Assembly (NCBI RefSeq): GCF_000026945.1
Contig: NC_012861.1
Coordinates: 434,001 to 498,000 of the forward strand
Length of the DNA: 64,000 nucleotides
Direction of reading: 5' to 3'
DNA from: Candida dubliniensis CD36
Lineage: Eukaryota; Ascomycota; Pichiomycetes; Serinales; Debaryomycetaceae
The translations under genes and the position numbers were made by a program. Positions within the stretch are counted from its first letter, which is position 1. Every line of letters starts with the position of its first letter. Positions 11,273 through 22,290 of this stretch are shown here, piece after piece. The notes below the pieces were generated by a model. That model made no database searches and was not told the DNA's origin. It worked only from the letters and a program-made list of their open reading frames with translations.

Positions 11273-11910
11273 GTCAAGAATTAATCTACTATATAATTCA
11301 ATATCTAAGATCTATCTTATATCTGGTGTTTCCAATTCAAAAAAAAAAACAACTAGGTAAACATCTATAGCCATAATTTTAACTGAAAGGAAAGTATACC
11401 CCCAACCTTCACAATTTTCTTTCACAAATAACCAGTTCTTTCTGTTGGTAATGCTTTGATATAATTATTGTCATAGTTTGTATAGATTGAAATCATATGA
11501 TTTGTTTCCTTAAATAGTTAAATTTAAATTTGGAAGTTTTGACTACTTTCAATTCTTCCATAACCTTCTTCAATTGATTATTCAACAATATAAACGGTTC
11601 TAACTTATAAAAAATAAAAAAAAAAGAAGAAAAACTAAAGACTCAATTAGTTTAGTTTACTAGCCACCATATTGTCTTTTTTGTTTTTTTTTTTTACTTT
11701 TTATTTTTTATTTTTTTAATAATACTAAAAGTATATTTAATTGATTAACCGATATTTGCAACTATAGACAACGAATAATAATAGAAAGAAAGTATAACAA
11801 ATAATAATAATAATAATAATAAAGTAACATAAACATAAACATAAATATGTGAATAATAATGTAAAACCGAAAGGAATATAACGTAAACGAAATCAAAAAA
11901 AGAAACCATC

Positions 11911-11913
11911 AAA

Positions 11914-11948
<35 letters not shown>

Positions 11949-11950
11949 AT
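11911..11950. repeat. (AAAT)10 microsatellite
   Basis: Ten tandem AAAT units in non-coding DNA. Confidence 0.9.
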
Positions 11951-12724
11951 TAATAAACAACCCATCATAAGTAAAGATAGAATAAAGATCATCTTCTTTA
12001 TCAAGATAAATTGATGTAACAAACCCAATATATCATTAATAAAACAATATTACAAGAAACCAACAACAACAACATCAACAACAACAACCAAAAGCAATAA
12101 ATAAAAATCCAGATTAATAAATACAAACTATCATCATCAATAAATAAATCACATTAGAAGGAGGAGGGGGGGAGGGTTAAGCAACAAGGGAGGCATAACA
12201 GATATCAACTTCAGATAAATCAATAAAAAGGGGGACACCAAGGGGCGGGGGGAGGGGCTGGAGGGAACCAATTGAAGAAATGTTTTGATGTCTTGGTAGA
12301 AAAATAAAATTAATAATTTAATAAAATTTGATTTATATTTCTCTCCAAATAACAATCATATAAAGTAAAGTAATAGATAAAGATAAAGTAATAGATAAAG
12401 ATAAAGATAAACATAAAGATAGTTCCCATTTTTTTCCTCTTCCTCTTAAAAAAAATAATAAGAATAAAAAAAACAACAATGAGTCGAAATTCTTAAAATG
12501 ATAAATAACCACCCATCCACCTTATTGATATAATCTGTGAATTATGCCAAAAACTATTTCACCTTGATTGATTAATAATTATAATTAACATGAAGAAATG
12601 AAATTTAAATAAATAAAAAAATAAACATCAACATCAAAAATCTGCCCATCAAACACAATTCTCTCGTTACACATAATGTTATTTTGTTATTTTGTTATTT
12701 CTTCAGTTTTTTGCAGTTTTTTTT

Positions 12725-13787
12725 TTATGTGGCCCAAATATCATAAGGAACTTTCTTGACATTATATTTATTACCTTTTCTAGTATTTCTAGTTAATGGA
12801 GGAACAAATTTAACATCATTTTTATCTCTTCTTTTAAACATTGAAAATCCTGAAGTTGTAGTATCAGTAGAATAAATTGAAGTTAAATCATTTACTGAAC
12901 CATATTTATGACCATAAATTGATGGAGGTTTTCTTGTACTTGCTGCAGATGATGCAATACCACTAGATTCAACTTTTTTAATAATTGGTGGAATATGATT
13001 AATTGAAGGTTGTGCACTAAATAATGGTACTGATTGACGAGTAGAATGTGAAGAAACAGTATAATTACTACCACTTTGAGATTCTGGTTTTGAATTCACC
13101 AAAGTATTTGATGATGAACCAATTGATGCTTTTCTTGATGATGAATTTATAGATGTTGCTGGAGTATTAGATAATGATGATAATGATGATGATTCTGCCA
13201 ATTTTGATGATGATGATGATGATGATGATTTAGAACTAAAAATTGATGATAATCTATTTCTTAATCCACCCTTCTTTTTCAAAGATCCTTGTGAACTAAT
13301 ACTAGAATTTCTAGACAGTGTGTTATGTATACCATCTTTAATTGGTAATGGAGGTGGTGGTGGTAGTGATGTATCAAATGTATTTAATAAATCATAAGCT
13401 GAATCATATGGAGTTGAACCACTACTATTATTAAGTTTTGGAGAATTTGTAGAAGATGTTGCAACACCACCACCAGAAATACTGGTAGGACGACCAAAAC
13501 TAGAAATTGAAGCAGCTTTATTCATATAAATAGCTGGTGGGGCTGATAATGAATTTATTGAAGGTTTATTATTATCATTATTATTATTATTATTCATTCT
13601 TGGAGTTACTGGCATAGATAAACAAACATTTTCTGGTTCATTATAACCTTGAGTTTGCATTTCTTTTTTCAATACAAATGATGATCTCATAAATCCCATT
13701 GATGCTCGACTAGTAGAATTAATTGAAGAAACTGAAGCTGATTGAATTTTTCCAATTGAATACAAAGAACTTTGCTTATTATTATTA

Positions 13788-13819
<32 letters not shown>

Positions 13820-15709
13820 TGGACTATCATTGAATCGAGATTTTGAAATTGGTGTACTAAATTCAAAATCATTACCACTACTACTAGTAGTTGATAAATT
13901 TCTTGAATGATAACGTACACCAGCACCTTTAATAGTATAATGATCAATATCATTAGTACCAGATGATATAGATGATTTATAATCAGAATTATTTAATGAT
14001 AATGATGAAGTTCTTGAATTAATTTCACCAACATCTTCAATTGAATTTTGACCACTTGATTTAGTACTTATTAAATTGTTATTTTTAACTGGATTACCAT
14101 TAAATTCATCATCATGATCATCATCATTATCCGATTCATATTTCGATGAAGCATCATCATCTTCAACAATTGGTGCTAAACCTTTCAATCCAAATGATTG
14201 ATAATCAAAAGTACCACCAGTTAAACCACCTCTAGATAATGATCTTTCTGGAACAGTTTGTTTTTGTTCCTTGAGAGTTGTTGTTGTTGTTGTTGTTGAT
14301 GTTGGATTTGAACTAGTAGGTGGAGATAATTTATTTATAAACATTTCTTCTTCTTCTTGTTCATCAACTTCACTAGATTCAGGAGATGGAATTAATTTAT
14401 TATTCAATTCTTCATTTCTTCTTCTTCTAATTCTTGGATCAAATGGACCAACATCAATAGAATCTTCTGATTTATTTGATAAAGCATCTTCAACAATTAC
14501 TGGTTCTTGCTCTTGTTCTTGTTCTTCTGGATCTTGGATCTTTTTAAGTTTATTTAATAATGAACCAATCAGATAATTTTCAGAAAATGATCCTCTTCTA
14601 CTAGCTCTTGGAGTAGAAAATTCTTCATTATCAGTCTCAACATCTTCTAAACCTTGATGTTCTTTTTGTTGTTGTGAAGCAAATTTCCCATTAGCAACTG
14701 CAGATAATCTTGGTGATTCAAATGGTGATTTATCAAGTTTTGGTGTAGTTGGATTAGAAGAATTTTTTCTTCTTGGATCAAATGATAAATTTTTTCTTCT
14801 TCTTCTTGGAGTTTGGAAATCACAATCAAAGTTACTGTTGTTACTGTTGTTGTTATTGTTATCATCATTATCAGTTGAAATCAAAATATTTTTCAAACTT
14901 GAAGACATATTCGATTGAATCTTTTGGAATGAAGGTGATTGTGGAATAGGAACATGAATTGGTGATTTAGCAACATCAATTGATCTTCTAAACCCTTTAT
15001 ATTTATTATTTGAATTTAAATCAATTTCAATTGAATTAAATTTATCCAAAATTTGTTTTGGTTTAGAATTATCAAATCCAATAATTGGTGGAGAAACAAC
15101 TGGAATAATATTTTCTTCTTCTTCCTTGATTTCTTCTTCTTCTTCCTTGACTTCTTCTTCTTCTTTTCTTAAAGGAGGAGAAGGTGTTGGTAATGTATCA
15201 ATAGATTGTTTTCTTTCTCTATTAATATTCAATGGTGGAATATAATAATCTTCATCCATTGAATTAGAATCTTCTGATACAATATCTTCTTCATATTGTA
15301 ATAATAAATTAGCAACAAATACAAAAATTTTAATCCAAATTAATTCCAATACACTAGTAAATTGACCAGATAATTCATTTTTAAAAGTTTGAATTAATGC
15401 ATTACCCATTGGTTCTAAATATTGACTAATCATTGAAGAAAATCTTTGATTTTCATTAACAAATTGATATAAAAATTCATTTAATAATAAATCATCTTCA
15501 ATATTATTAATAATAAAATTAAATAAATCACCAAATATATCACAATGATAATTAATTACTGAATCATCATTATTAAAAATTGATCGTAATTGAGGATTTA
15601 ATTCAAATAAATTTTCATATAATTCAGGATAAAATTCTTTAGGATTTATTTTACTCCAAGAAGATTTTATTTGATTTAATTCAATTTTATTTAATGATAA
15701 TCCTGACAT
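12725..15709 (-). CDS. large protein with N-terminal globin domain and long disordered tail
   Basis: The 994-residue product starts with a clear globin fold (about residues 4-145): A helix 'IELNQIKSSWSKI', the B-C-CD stretch 'LYENLFELNPQLRSIF' with Phe45 at the usual CD1 position, and 'YLEPMGNALIQTF' (97-109) matching the G helix of flavohaemoglobin-type globins. By hand alignment the proximal haem His is replaced by Asn87; His55 lies near the distal position. The remaining 850 residues are low-complexity: acidic Glu runs (about 180-200), Arg-Ser rich patches, poly-Q (about 635-645), a Pro run (about 790-797), poly-Ser near 830-845, and a basic C-terminus (about 965-994) with aromatic residues. 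Such long tails suggest a sensor or scaffold rather than an oxygen carrier, but that is inference. Same strand as the globin-like gene ending at 7768. Confidence 0.75.
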
Positions 15710-18169
15710 TATATTATGTATTGGGAGGTGTTATGTGTGGTATATAATAAGAAAAAAGAAAATAGTTGATTTATTGAATTGTTTTAGTATAGGAAAGTGG
15801 TGGATAGTCCAGTTTTATATCTTGTATATCTTAAGGAGATAATAATATCAAAGGATAAAGTATGTATTGGAGGAACAGGGGTATAAATGTAAATATTCCT
15901 TTTTTTTTTATTATTATTATTATTATTTTAAGGAAAGTGAATTTTAATCACAAGGGGAATAATTTTGACGAAAATGAATTGAAAGTTTATAGTAAGAAAG
16001 AAGAAAACAATTGGAAATGAAATTTTTTCTTTTTGTTTTTTTTTTTAGGAAATTAACAATCATTTATATATTTGTTATTATCAATAGTAATTAAGGAAAT
16101 AATTAAAAGCTTATTGTGTGAATGTGTGTGGGTGTGGGTGGGTGGTTATTATTATTGTGGTAAGTTTAAATTGACGGGGTCAGAGTTTTCTATTTGAAGT
16201 AATGTTTCTATTCTAGGAAGATTTTCGCAATCAAGTTGAAGTTAATTTTAGTATTTACTCTAGTAAAGTTTTTTGCAATGAATTAAAGTGATAGTTGTAG
16301 TGTTGGTGGTGGTGGTTGTGAAAAAAAAAAAAGAAAGAAAGAAAAAATAATTTAACTGTGAAGAACAACCCCAACAGCAAATCTCACTTCCTAATTAGGA
16401 AATGTAATTCTCAGTATCTTTTACCTGATTTGATTTGATTTTAGATTTTCTATATTCATTGGAATTTCCTGATTTGTAATAGTCAATAATCATCTTTTGG
16501 ATACCACCAATTTAATAACTAATATATATCATAATCAATGTTTGTGAATGTTATTGATATAATATAATTATAAATCCTATCTCTTATCTATTCAATTGGT
16601 AGGAACAATTGTGGTGTTTGGATTGCAACAAAAAAAAAAGAAAGAAAGAAAGAAAGAAAGAATTTATTGTATGGCTATGGCCAGTCATCGTCGTCGTCGC
16701 ACACCCTTCAACAAACAAAAAAAAAAAAAAGTCGTGTATAGTATACCCCCCATTCTTTATATATATTTTCCTAATAGGGAAATTTGCCTACTCAAGTAAA
16801 ACCTGACATAATTTTTTTTGGTTAGAAACCTTTTTTTTTTTATTTTATTTCATTATTACACCCACCTATAAGGTAAAAAGTATTGGAATTTCAAATATTG
16901 ATTATCTATTTCTAGAAATCTCCACAATTGTATATTAATAAATGGGGAGGGAGGGAGGGAGGAAGGCAGGGAGGGGGAAAAATCAAATTCTTTTTTTTTT
17001 TTTAGTTTTCTTTCAACAATTTAGGTAAAAAAAAAAAAAAAAAAAAATTATTTGGATTAGTTGACGTAAAATATTTGTAAAATTTCCATATGGAATACTA
17101 AGTTCCCATCTTATCTTTTCATTAATAGGATGGGATTGGATTGACTAATATATGAACACTGATACTTACTAGTATTATGTATTTCCTCTTGCTTGGTTGG
17201 TCTGTTGATTTAGTTTGATATAATTTCTTGATAAAAGAGTCAAATCTGATGATTGATTGGGTCTTTCTTCCCCCCTGTAACGGAACAAAATGTTTCCTGT
17301 CTATAAATAGATTATGATTATTCATTAAGATGTTGTCAATGAGAACATCATCAAGTGATATAATCATCTTTTATTGTATGACTCGTATGCTTCTTGAATT
17401 CACACAAAACACGTAAAGAGTTTGTAAATTGTTCAATTACAAAGCAAATCTACCAGGGGTCCAAGGATTTGAAGTTTCTAAAAAAAAAAATAACATTAAG
17501 ATTTATGGTGTTTAGAATGATACTTCTTTTACTGGTGATACTCAACAATACAGCCACCAAGTACATGCTCTATTCAGTAATATGAACCTAAATTGTAGTT
17601 GTCTTGAATTCAGGTTTCGTTATGAAAGTTGAATCATGATGTTTTCTCTCTTATTTTTTCTTTTTGCAATCATTTTGATAACGAAATTACACTAAATTAA
17701 CAACAATTCAACTCTTTCGATTTTCCCAACGCGTAAAAATTAATTTTAAATAAACAATTGCCTACGTTGACGACGACGATGACAACAGATATTGAAAGAG
17801 TAATAATAATAATTGCGTTCTATCGTTAAAGTTTAAACTTGACCTTTCTATTGTGAAAATAAACACACACACACACACTCACACACACACACCCGTCTCA
17901 ATTTTTACGTGTACGAAAAACATAATAATGATTATTGTGTGCGGTGCGTGTCTCTACGCCCTATTCTACTGTTTTAATGTCACACAGCAAAATGTACAAC
18001 ATAAAAAATCCAAAAAGAAAAGTCCTCTCAAATCACCTAGATCACGTGCACCAAACAAGACTAGCAATAAAATTTTTTGCAGTGATATATCAATCAATCA
18101 ATACTGAACAATACTGAACAATATTGAACACTACTTGTCTTGGTCTTGGTCTATTAACTTTATACAATA
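15710..18169. other. 2.5-kb intergenic region upstream of the large globin-domain gene
   Basis: No supported gene. Short open frames (for example 17122-17367 minus and 17853-18107 plus) read as random, the latter built on a (CA)n repeat. There is a (GAAA)n run near 16638-16660, a G-rich block at 16944-16977 that could form a quadruplex, long A/T homopolymers near 16990-17047, and a CACGTG E-box at 18043-18048. The part next to 15710 is presumably the promoter of the globin-domain gene. Confidence 0.55.
16944..16977 (+). other. G-rich tract, putative quadruplex
   Basis: Repeated GGGA units (four or more G-runs of 3-5) with single-A or short loops, followed by a T-tract and A-tract. About 1.2 kb upstream of the large globin-domain gene's start. 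Confidence 0.5.
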
Positions 18170-19981
18170 CTAAAAATAAACTTCAGTAAAACTTTTAGCC
18201 AGAAATTTCTTTTGACATTGTAATTCTGGACAAGTTGAAGGGGCATAAAATTTTGGATTCAATATTGATACATCACCACCACCACCATTGGTTTTAGATT
18301 TACGCCTTATTTTAGGTCGATTACCAATATTTTTAACACATCTACCACAAAATAAATGACCACATTTAGCAACAAATATTCGTTTTGATAATTCAATATC
18401 AACTTTAGTAAATGGATAAACACAAAACCAAGGTGCTTGACAATTATAAGTTTCACAATGATGAGAAAATTTTTCATTATATCGAGAATCACCATGGAAA
18501 TCTTCTGATACTCCTTCACCTAATATTATATTACATAATTCACAAACTAAATTTTCATTTGATTTAATAATACTAGTATGTCCTTCATCTTGATTAGCCA
18601 TTTTTTTTTCAATTTCATTTTTAGTTTTTTTATTATAATTTGTTTCTTGTGCAAGTCTTCTATCAATAGTCCGATTATTATCTTCATCAATTCGTTGCAT
18701 AATACTTCGTTCAATAGCAGCATTAAACCCACCAGGTGTATAAGAAGAATCCATCAAATTATCAAGGGCAAGACCAACATCATGATAAGTATTTCCAAGA
18801 AATCGTAATTCACGAGGAACTGGAGTGGTAACATCACTTAAAAAGGGATGATCATCAAGAAATGGTGGGGAATCTATATGACGACTTTGTTGACGTCGTA
18901 CTCTACCATTTCTATTCCCAACTCCTCTTCTTGAATGCAGTGAATGTTCAGTAGAATTTATAGGTGGTTGATGAGGAAATGAAGAAAGGTTTGATGTTTC
19001 ATTTGCAGCTAATTCCAAATATGATCGTCTAGGAGCTCGAGATGTAGTATTTCTTCCTCTTTGTCTTGATGAATTTAATGCAGTTGTTTCTCGATCACGA
19101 CGTAAACGTTCTCGAATCAAAGCATAGTCTTCTGGTCTTGATCCAAGCTCTATCACTCTTATATCCAATCCTGATCTCCCTAAGGTCGATTCACTTTGAA
19201 AAAATCTTGCTGGGTCAAAAGCTTCTCTACCACCATAAAGTTCTGGATTAGGTACAGTAATCCAAGGTTCATAATCTGAATGTACCATACCGGTATATCT
19301 TTCTCTTATCAGTCTTCGTCTATTTGTTGGCATCAATCCTTGTTGTATTTGACTTGGACTTGGTAATGGTTGTCGACGTCCCATCTCCAGTTGTGACCTT
19401 ATAATTGGTGGATTTGAATTTCTTATTGGACGATTTCCAAAAATTCTGTAATCATTATGTTCTCTAACAAATGGAATATCACCCACTGGAGTCAGTAGTC
19501 GTTCATTTTGTGGATTATTTATAGTTCGAACTTCTAATATTTCCAAATCATCATCATCTTCTTCATCATCATCATCATTGTTGTCATTATGAGTCCTGTT
19601 ATTGTTATTGTTGATATTTGTGTTGGATGGAACGCCACCACGATTAATGTTTGACAATGGTGTACTTAATGGAGTAGGATTTGAAGTGTTTACACCTACT
19701 ATTTGTATTTCATTGCCACCATCACCGGCATAATTATCATCACGATAATCGACATCTGTTAATGTAGAGTCATCCAGTTCTGTATCCAAATTAACTATAG
19801 TAGTTGTTGGTCGTGGTGGCGCTGACTCTTCGTCTGATAGTATTTCTATAATTTGATCATTGTTTCTAGTGTTTGAAGTTGTTTGTTGTGAGCTATTATT
19901 ATTATTATTATTACTAGTTTTTGGTTCGATCTTCCTTTTCTTAATATCAGGCTCCCTGATAGGGTTATTGTCACTGTTCAT
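18170..19981 (-). CDS. SLX5: SUMO-targeted ubiquitin ligase subunit (Slx5/Hex3-like)
   Basis: With Slx8, Slx5 recognises SUMO-modified proteins in the nucleus and promotes their ubiquitination, protecting genome stability. The 603-residue product carries four hydrophobic-acidic SUMO-interacting motifs near its N-terminus: IIEIL followed by SDEE (44-48), IVNLD (62-66), IQIVGV (92-97) and LEILEV after an Asp run (146-151). The C-terminus is an extended RING-like zinc domain (about 480-589) with CELC, a middle CxxxxxC/WFC segment, CGHLFCGRC and CPELQC, ending in FTEVYF. RING at the extreme C-terminus plus N-terminal SIM cluster matches yeast Slx5. The start is the ATG at 19981; the frame is open further upstream but has no ATG there. 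A basic KKRK near residue 14-17 is a likely nuclear signal. Confidence 0.85.
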   Translation of the reverse strand: MNSDNNPIREPDIKKRKIEPKTSNNNNNNSSQQTTSNTRNNDQIIEILSDEESAPPRPTTTIVNLDTELDDSTLTDVDYRDDNYAGDGGNEIQIVGVNTSNPTPLSTPLSNINRGGVPSNTNINNNNNRTHNDNNDDDDEEDDDDLEILEVRTINNPQNERLLTPVGDIPFVREHNDYRIFGNRPIRNSNPPIIRSQLEMGRRQPLPSPSQIQQGLMPTNRRRLIRERYTGMVHSDYEPWITVPNPELYGGREAFDPARFFQSESTLGRSGLDIRVIELGSRPEDYALIRERLRRDRETTALNSSRQRGRNTTSRAPRRSYLELAANETSNLSSFPHQPPINSTEHSLHSRRGVGNRNGRVRRQQSRHIDSPPFLDDHPFLSDVTTPVPRELRFLGNTYHDVGLALDNLMDSSYTPGGFNAAIERSIMQRIDEDNNRTIDRRLAQETNYNKKTKNEIEKKMANQDEGHTSIIKSNENLVCELCNIILGEGVSEDFHGDSRYNEKFSHHCETYNCQAPWFCVYPFTKVDIELSKRIFVAKCGHLFCGRCVKNIGNRPKIRRKSKTNGGGGDVSILNPKFYAPSTCPELQCQKKFLAKSFTEVYF

Positions 19982-20668
19982 TATCAATAATAAATAGGTT
20001 GTATAATATATGGTATAAACTAAAAAAATGGTTCTTCTTCTTACAAAAGAAAAAAGAGAAAAGAAAGGTTCAAAAATACTGAAGGTATTTTTCTCACTCT
20101 CACGCACACTCTCTTTCTCACTCACTCACTCACTCTTTCAGTTTGATTAAGGTTTCTTACATCCACACAGTCTCACATTCATTCATTCACTCATTAGTAT
20201 AAATTTATTTTTCTTAGCGTGTGGTTTCTTTTTCTTTTAATTGTTAATTTGAAACAAGGCAACTTAAAATTATTTACCACCACCACCACCCATATTAATG
20301 GTAAATTCCTTGTTCAATATCTGCATAATTGTCAGTTTTAATACACAGGATTCTCTTTTAACGCTTTCCCCCTCCCCCCCCCACCCCAAGCCAACACTAT
20401 TGATTTCAAGGAATAGAGGTAAAAGTAACACATTTGTTAGGTTTTACACATAATATCAATCAAATGTATTATTGACATCTTTCGGAGGAAATAATCGTAA
20501 ACTTTATTCCCCAACTCATTTACTTTAAATCAACCATATTAAATTCTTACATAAAATCTTTCCATTGATATACTTAAAAAAAAAAGAAAAGACCGCACAT
20601 TATAAATACAAACAAGTTCATAAACATAAACAGTTACGAAAGAAGAAACAACTCATGTACTACTACTA
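19982..20668. other. intergenic region between SLX5 and OPI1
   Basis: The upstream space of SLX5 and the downstream flank of OPI1 (both minus strand). It contains (CTCA)n-like repeats near 20110-20200, CCACCA repeats near 20279-20291, a C-run block at 20368-20388 (G-rich on the minus strand) and A-tracts. No gene or assignable factor site. Confidence 0.6.
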
Positions 20669-20978
20669 CTATACACTACCATCTAGTTTCATTCGTTTGG
20701 TTTCAGCTGCCAAATTTTCTTCTTCTTTTTCATCCTCTTGCTGTTTTTCTAGTCCTTCTGGCAGTTGCAGTTGCAGTTGCAGTTGCAGTTGCAGTTGCAG
20801 TTGCAGTTGCAGTTGCAGTTGCAGTTGCAGTTGTAAATTTTGTTCTTCATCACCATTTACCCAATGTTCCACTTGGTCCAATTTTTCAGTGAATATTTGT
20901 GTTAGTTTACTTATCATCACAAGTGATTCCTTTGCAAATTTAAATATCACATCATCTTGTGAATTTCTTGATGAACCC

Positions 20979-21012
<34 letters not shown>

Positions 21013-22039
21013 GCTGATGTTGTAATGATTGTGGCAAACTCATAATAATATCTCTTATGGCATTTTTTAATTCAAAATCTGAATTAGATTGTGATCCATT
21101 TGATGAAACTGGACTTAATCCATTACTTGTTGTAGTATCACCCAATGATGAAGGACGGAAATTAGATATTAAATGAATGATTTTTTTAACTGTTCCAATA
21201 ATTTCTGTTTTAGTCTTTTGTGTTGCTTGATCAGTAGTAGTTGAATTAGAATCATTTGATTTTTGAGCATTTAATTTCTCTCGTTCCTCTTTAACGGCAA
21301 TTTCAGTTTCATTAATCTTCTCTTGAAGAAATTCAACTTTGGAATTAATATTAGTATTAGCCAATTTTAAAATATTGATACAAAATTGTAATCTTTTTCT
21401 AGTATCAATTGAAGAATATGAAGAAATGTTGGTGGTTTGACTTGATGTACTAAATCGTCTTTTCTTTTGTAACAGATTTCCATCGTGTTGAATTTTGTAA
21501 TCACCAAAATTGGAGTTTGTTGGGGTGATATCAGTAGAAGATACAGCTGATGCTTGCCTTGTTTGATGTCTTGTGTTTAATTTGGCTTCAATATTGTTTA
21601 CAACAGGTATAGCAGCAGATTCAACTATACCAGCAGCATAATTGAATGATGGATAATTTCTTTTAGAGGTTTCATAGTATTTAACTGCATTCATGACAAT
21701 CGGATGTCTAGCAACCATAGAAACAGTAGAAACAATTGGATGTCTTTGGTGTTGTATTGGGGGTAATATTACTGATGGTGGGGAAGCATCATCCATAGCC
21801 ACCGTCTCAGCATCAGATGGCGGTGTGGTATTCCTAGTAAACAGAGATAAAGTCTCTGCCGCAGAAACCAACTCCGGTCCTTGTACTTGTGCTTGTGATT
21901 GTGCATGTGATTGTATTTGGTGTCCTTGGTCTTGCACCGACCCATTTAGTCCCAGTTGGTGAATAGAAGTGGGGTTGTTATCTGTTTGGGAATATGGAGG
22001 TGGTGGAAGTTGCAGATTTGATATTGAAGGTACTGTCAT
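20669..22039 (-). CDS. OPI1: Opi1-like repressor of phospholipid biosynthesis genes
   Basis: Opi1 represses inositol/choline-responsive genes and, in S. cerevisiae, is held at the ER by phosphatidic acid when not repressing. The 456-residue product has blocks I recognise from Opi1: a segment around 111-126 (RHPIVMNAVKYYETSK), a basic QKKRRF (191-196) possibly nuclear/phosphatidic-acid binding, the core 'DTRKRLQFCINILKLANTNI' (212-231) leading into a coiled coil to about 260, 'IIGTVKKIIHLISNF' (about 280-295), and the C-terminal activator-interaction-type helix 'AKESLVMISKLTQIF' (about 367-390) ending in VEHWV. A poly-Gln tract lies between the last two blocks. No obvious FFAT motif (ER VAP anchor of the yeast protein) is seen. 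Residues 403-426 are encoded by twelve CAA-CTG units; with CUG read as Ser this is a Gln-Ser repeat (see findings). In some Candida species Opi1 has been reported to have partly rewired targets. Confidence 0.9.
20762..20833 (-). repeat. hexanucleotide repeat (CAACTG)12 inside OPI1
   Basis: Twelve perfect hexamer units on the minus strand in the OPI1 frame as CAA CTG. Under the standard code this would be Gln-Leu; under the CUG-Ser code it is Gln-Ser. Perfect repetition suggests ongoing length change. Confidence 0.95.
20979..21017 (-). repeat. CAG/CAA poly-Gln tract in OPI1
   Basis: A CAA-rich run (about 13 codons) in frame in OPI1, between the GTVKK block and the C-terminal conserved helix. 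Confidence 0.9.
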
Positions 22040-22284
22040 ATTAATGGCTTATAATTTTCAAAATAATGGAAAAGAAACCAACTTCTGGGATGTTGTGTTG
22101 TGTTGTGTTGTGTTGTGTGGTGTGGTATATAATTAATATATGAATTTGAATCCCCTTTTCAAAAATAATTTAAAAAAAAAAAAAAAAAAAATTTTGGGTT
22201 CGGAGATTTTCTTCGTTTTCTTGTTTTAGGTTTTTAGGGGGAACTAAAACAAGTAAAAAAAAAGAAAAAAGACGGTATAAAATG

Positions 22285-22290
22285 CACGTG
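22285..22290. promoter_or_regulatory. E-box (CACGTG) in the OPI1 promoter
   Basis: Perfect CACGTG about 246 bp upstream of the OPI1 ATG, in the context TGCACGTGAA. Such sites are bound by bHLH factors (Cbf1, Ino2/Ino4) in yeasts. Confidence 0.35.

Larger units (their letters stand above)
9037..12724. other. 3.7-kb gene-free stretch between the two globin-domain genes
   Basis: No frame longer than about 70 codons looks real. The stretch is a patchwork of simple repeats: (TTGG)n at 9636-9661, (GT)n-rich DNA near 9672-9717, (ATATT)n near 9741-9765, (ACT)n at 10525-10566, (TAG)n near 10771-10789, (TAGAA)n at 11232-11272 and (AAAT)n at 11911-11950. Long G-runs occur at about 10268-10296, 10890-10922 and 12231-12265. 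Part of it must be the promoter of the 9036 gene and the 3' flank of the 12725 gene; the rest could carry a non-coding transcript, which cannot be judged by reading. Confidence 0.6.

Noticed and set aside
17853..18107. 84-codon frame starting in a (CA)n repeat
   Set aside because: Thr-His run comes from the dinucleotide repeat, the remainder has no family features.
19982..20125. 48-residue N-terminal extension of SLX5
   Set aside because: No ATG in this extension; the first ATG is at 19981 and the added residues are hydrophobic and unlike Slx5.
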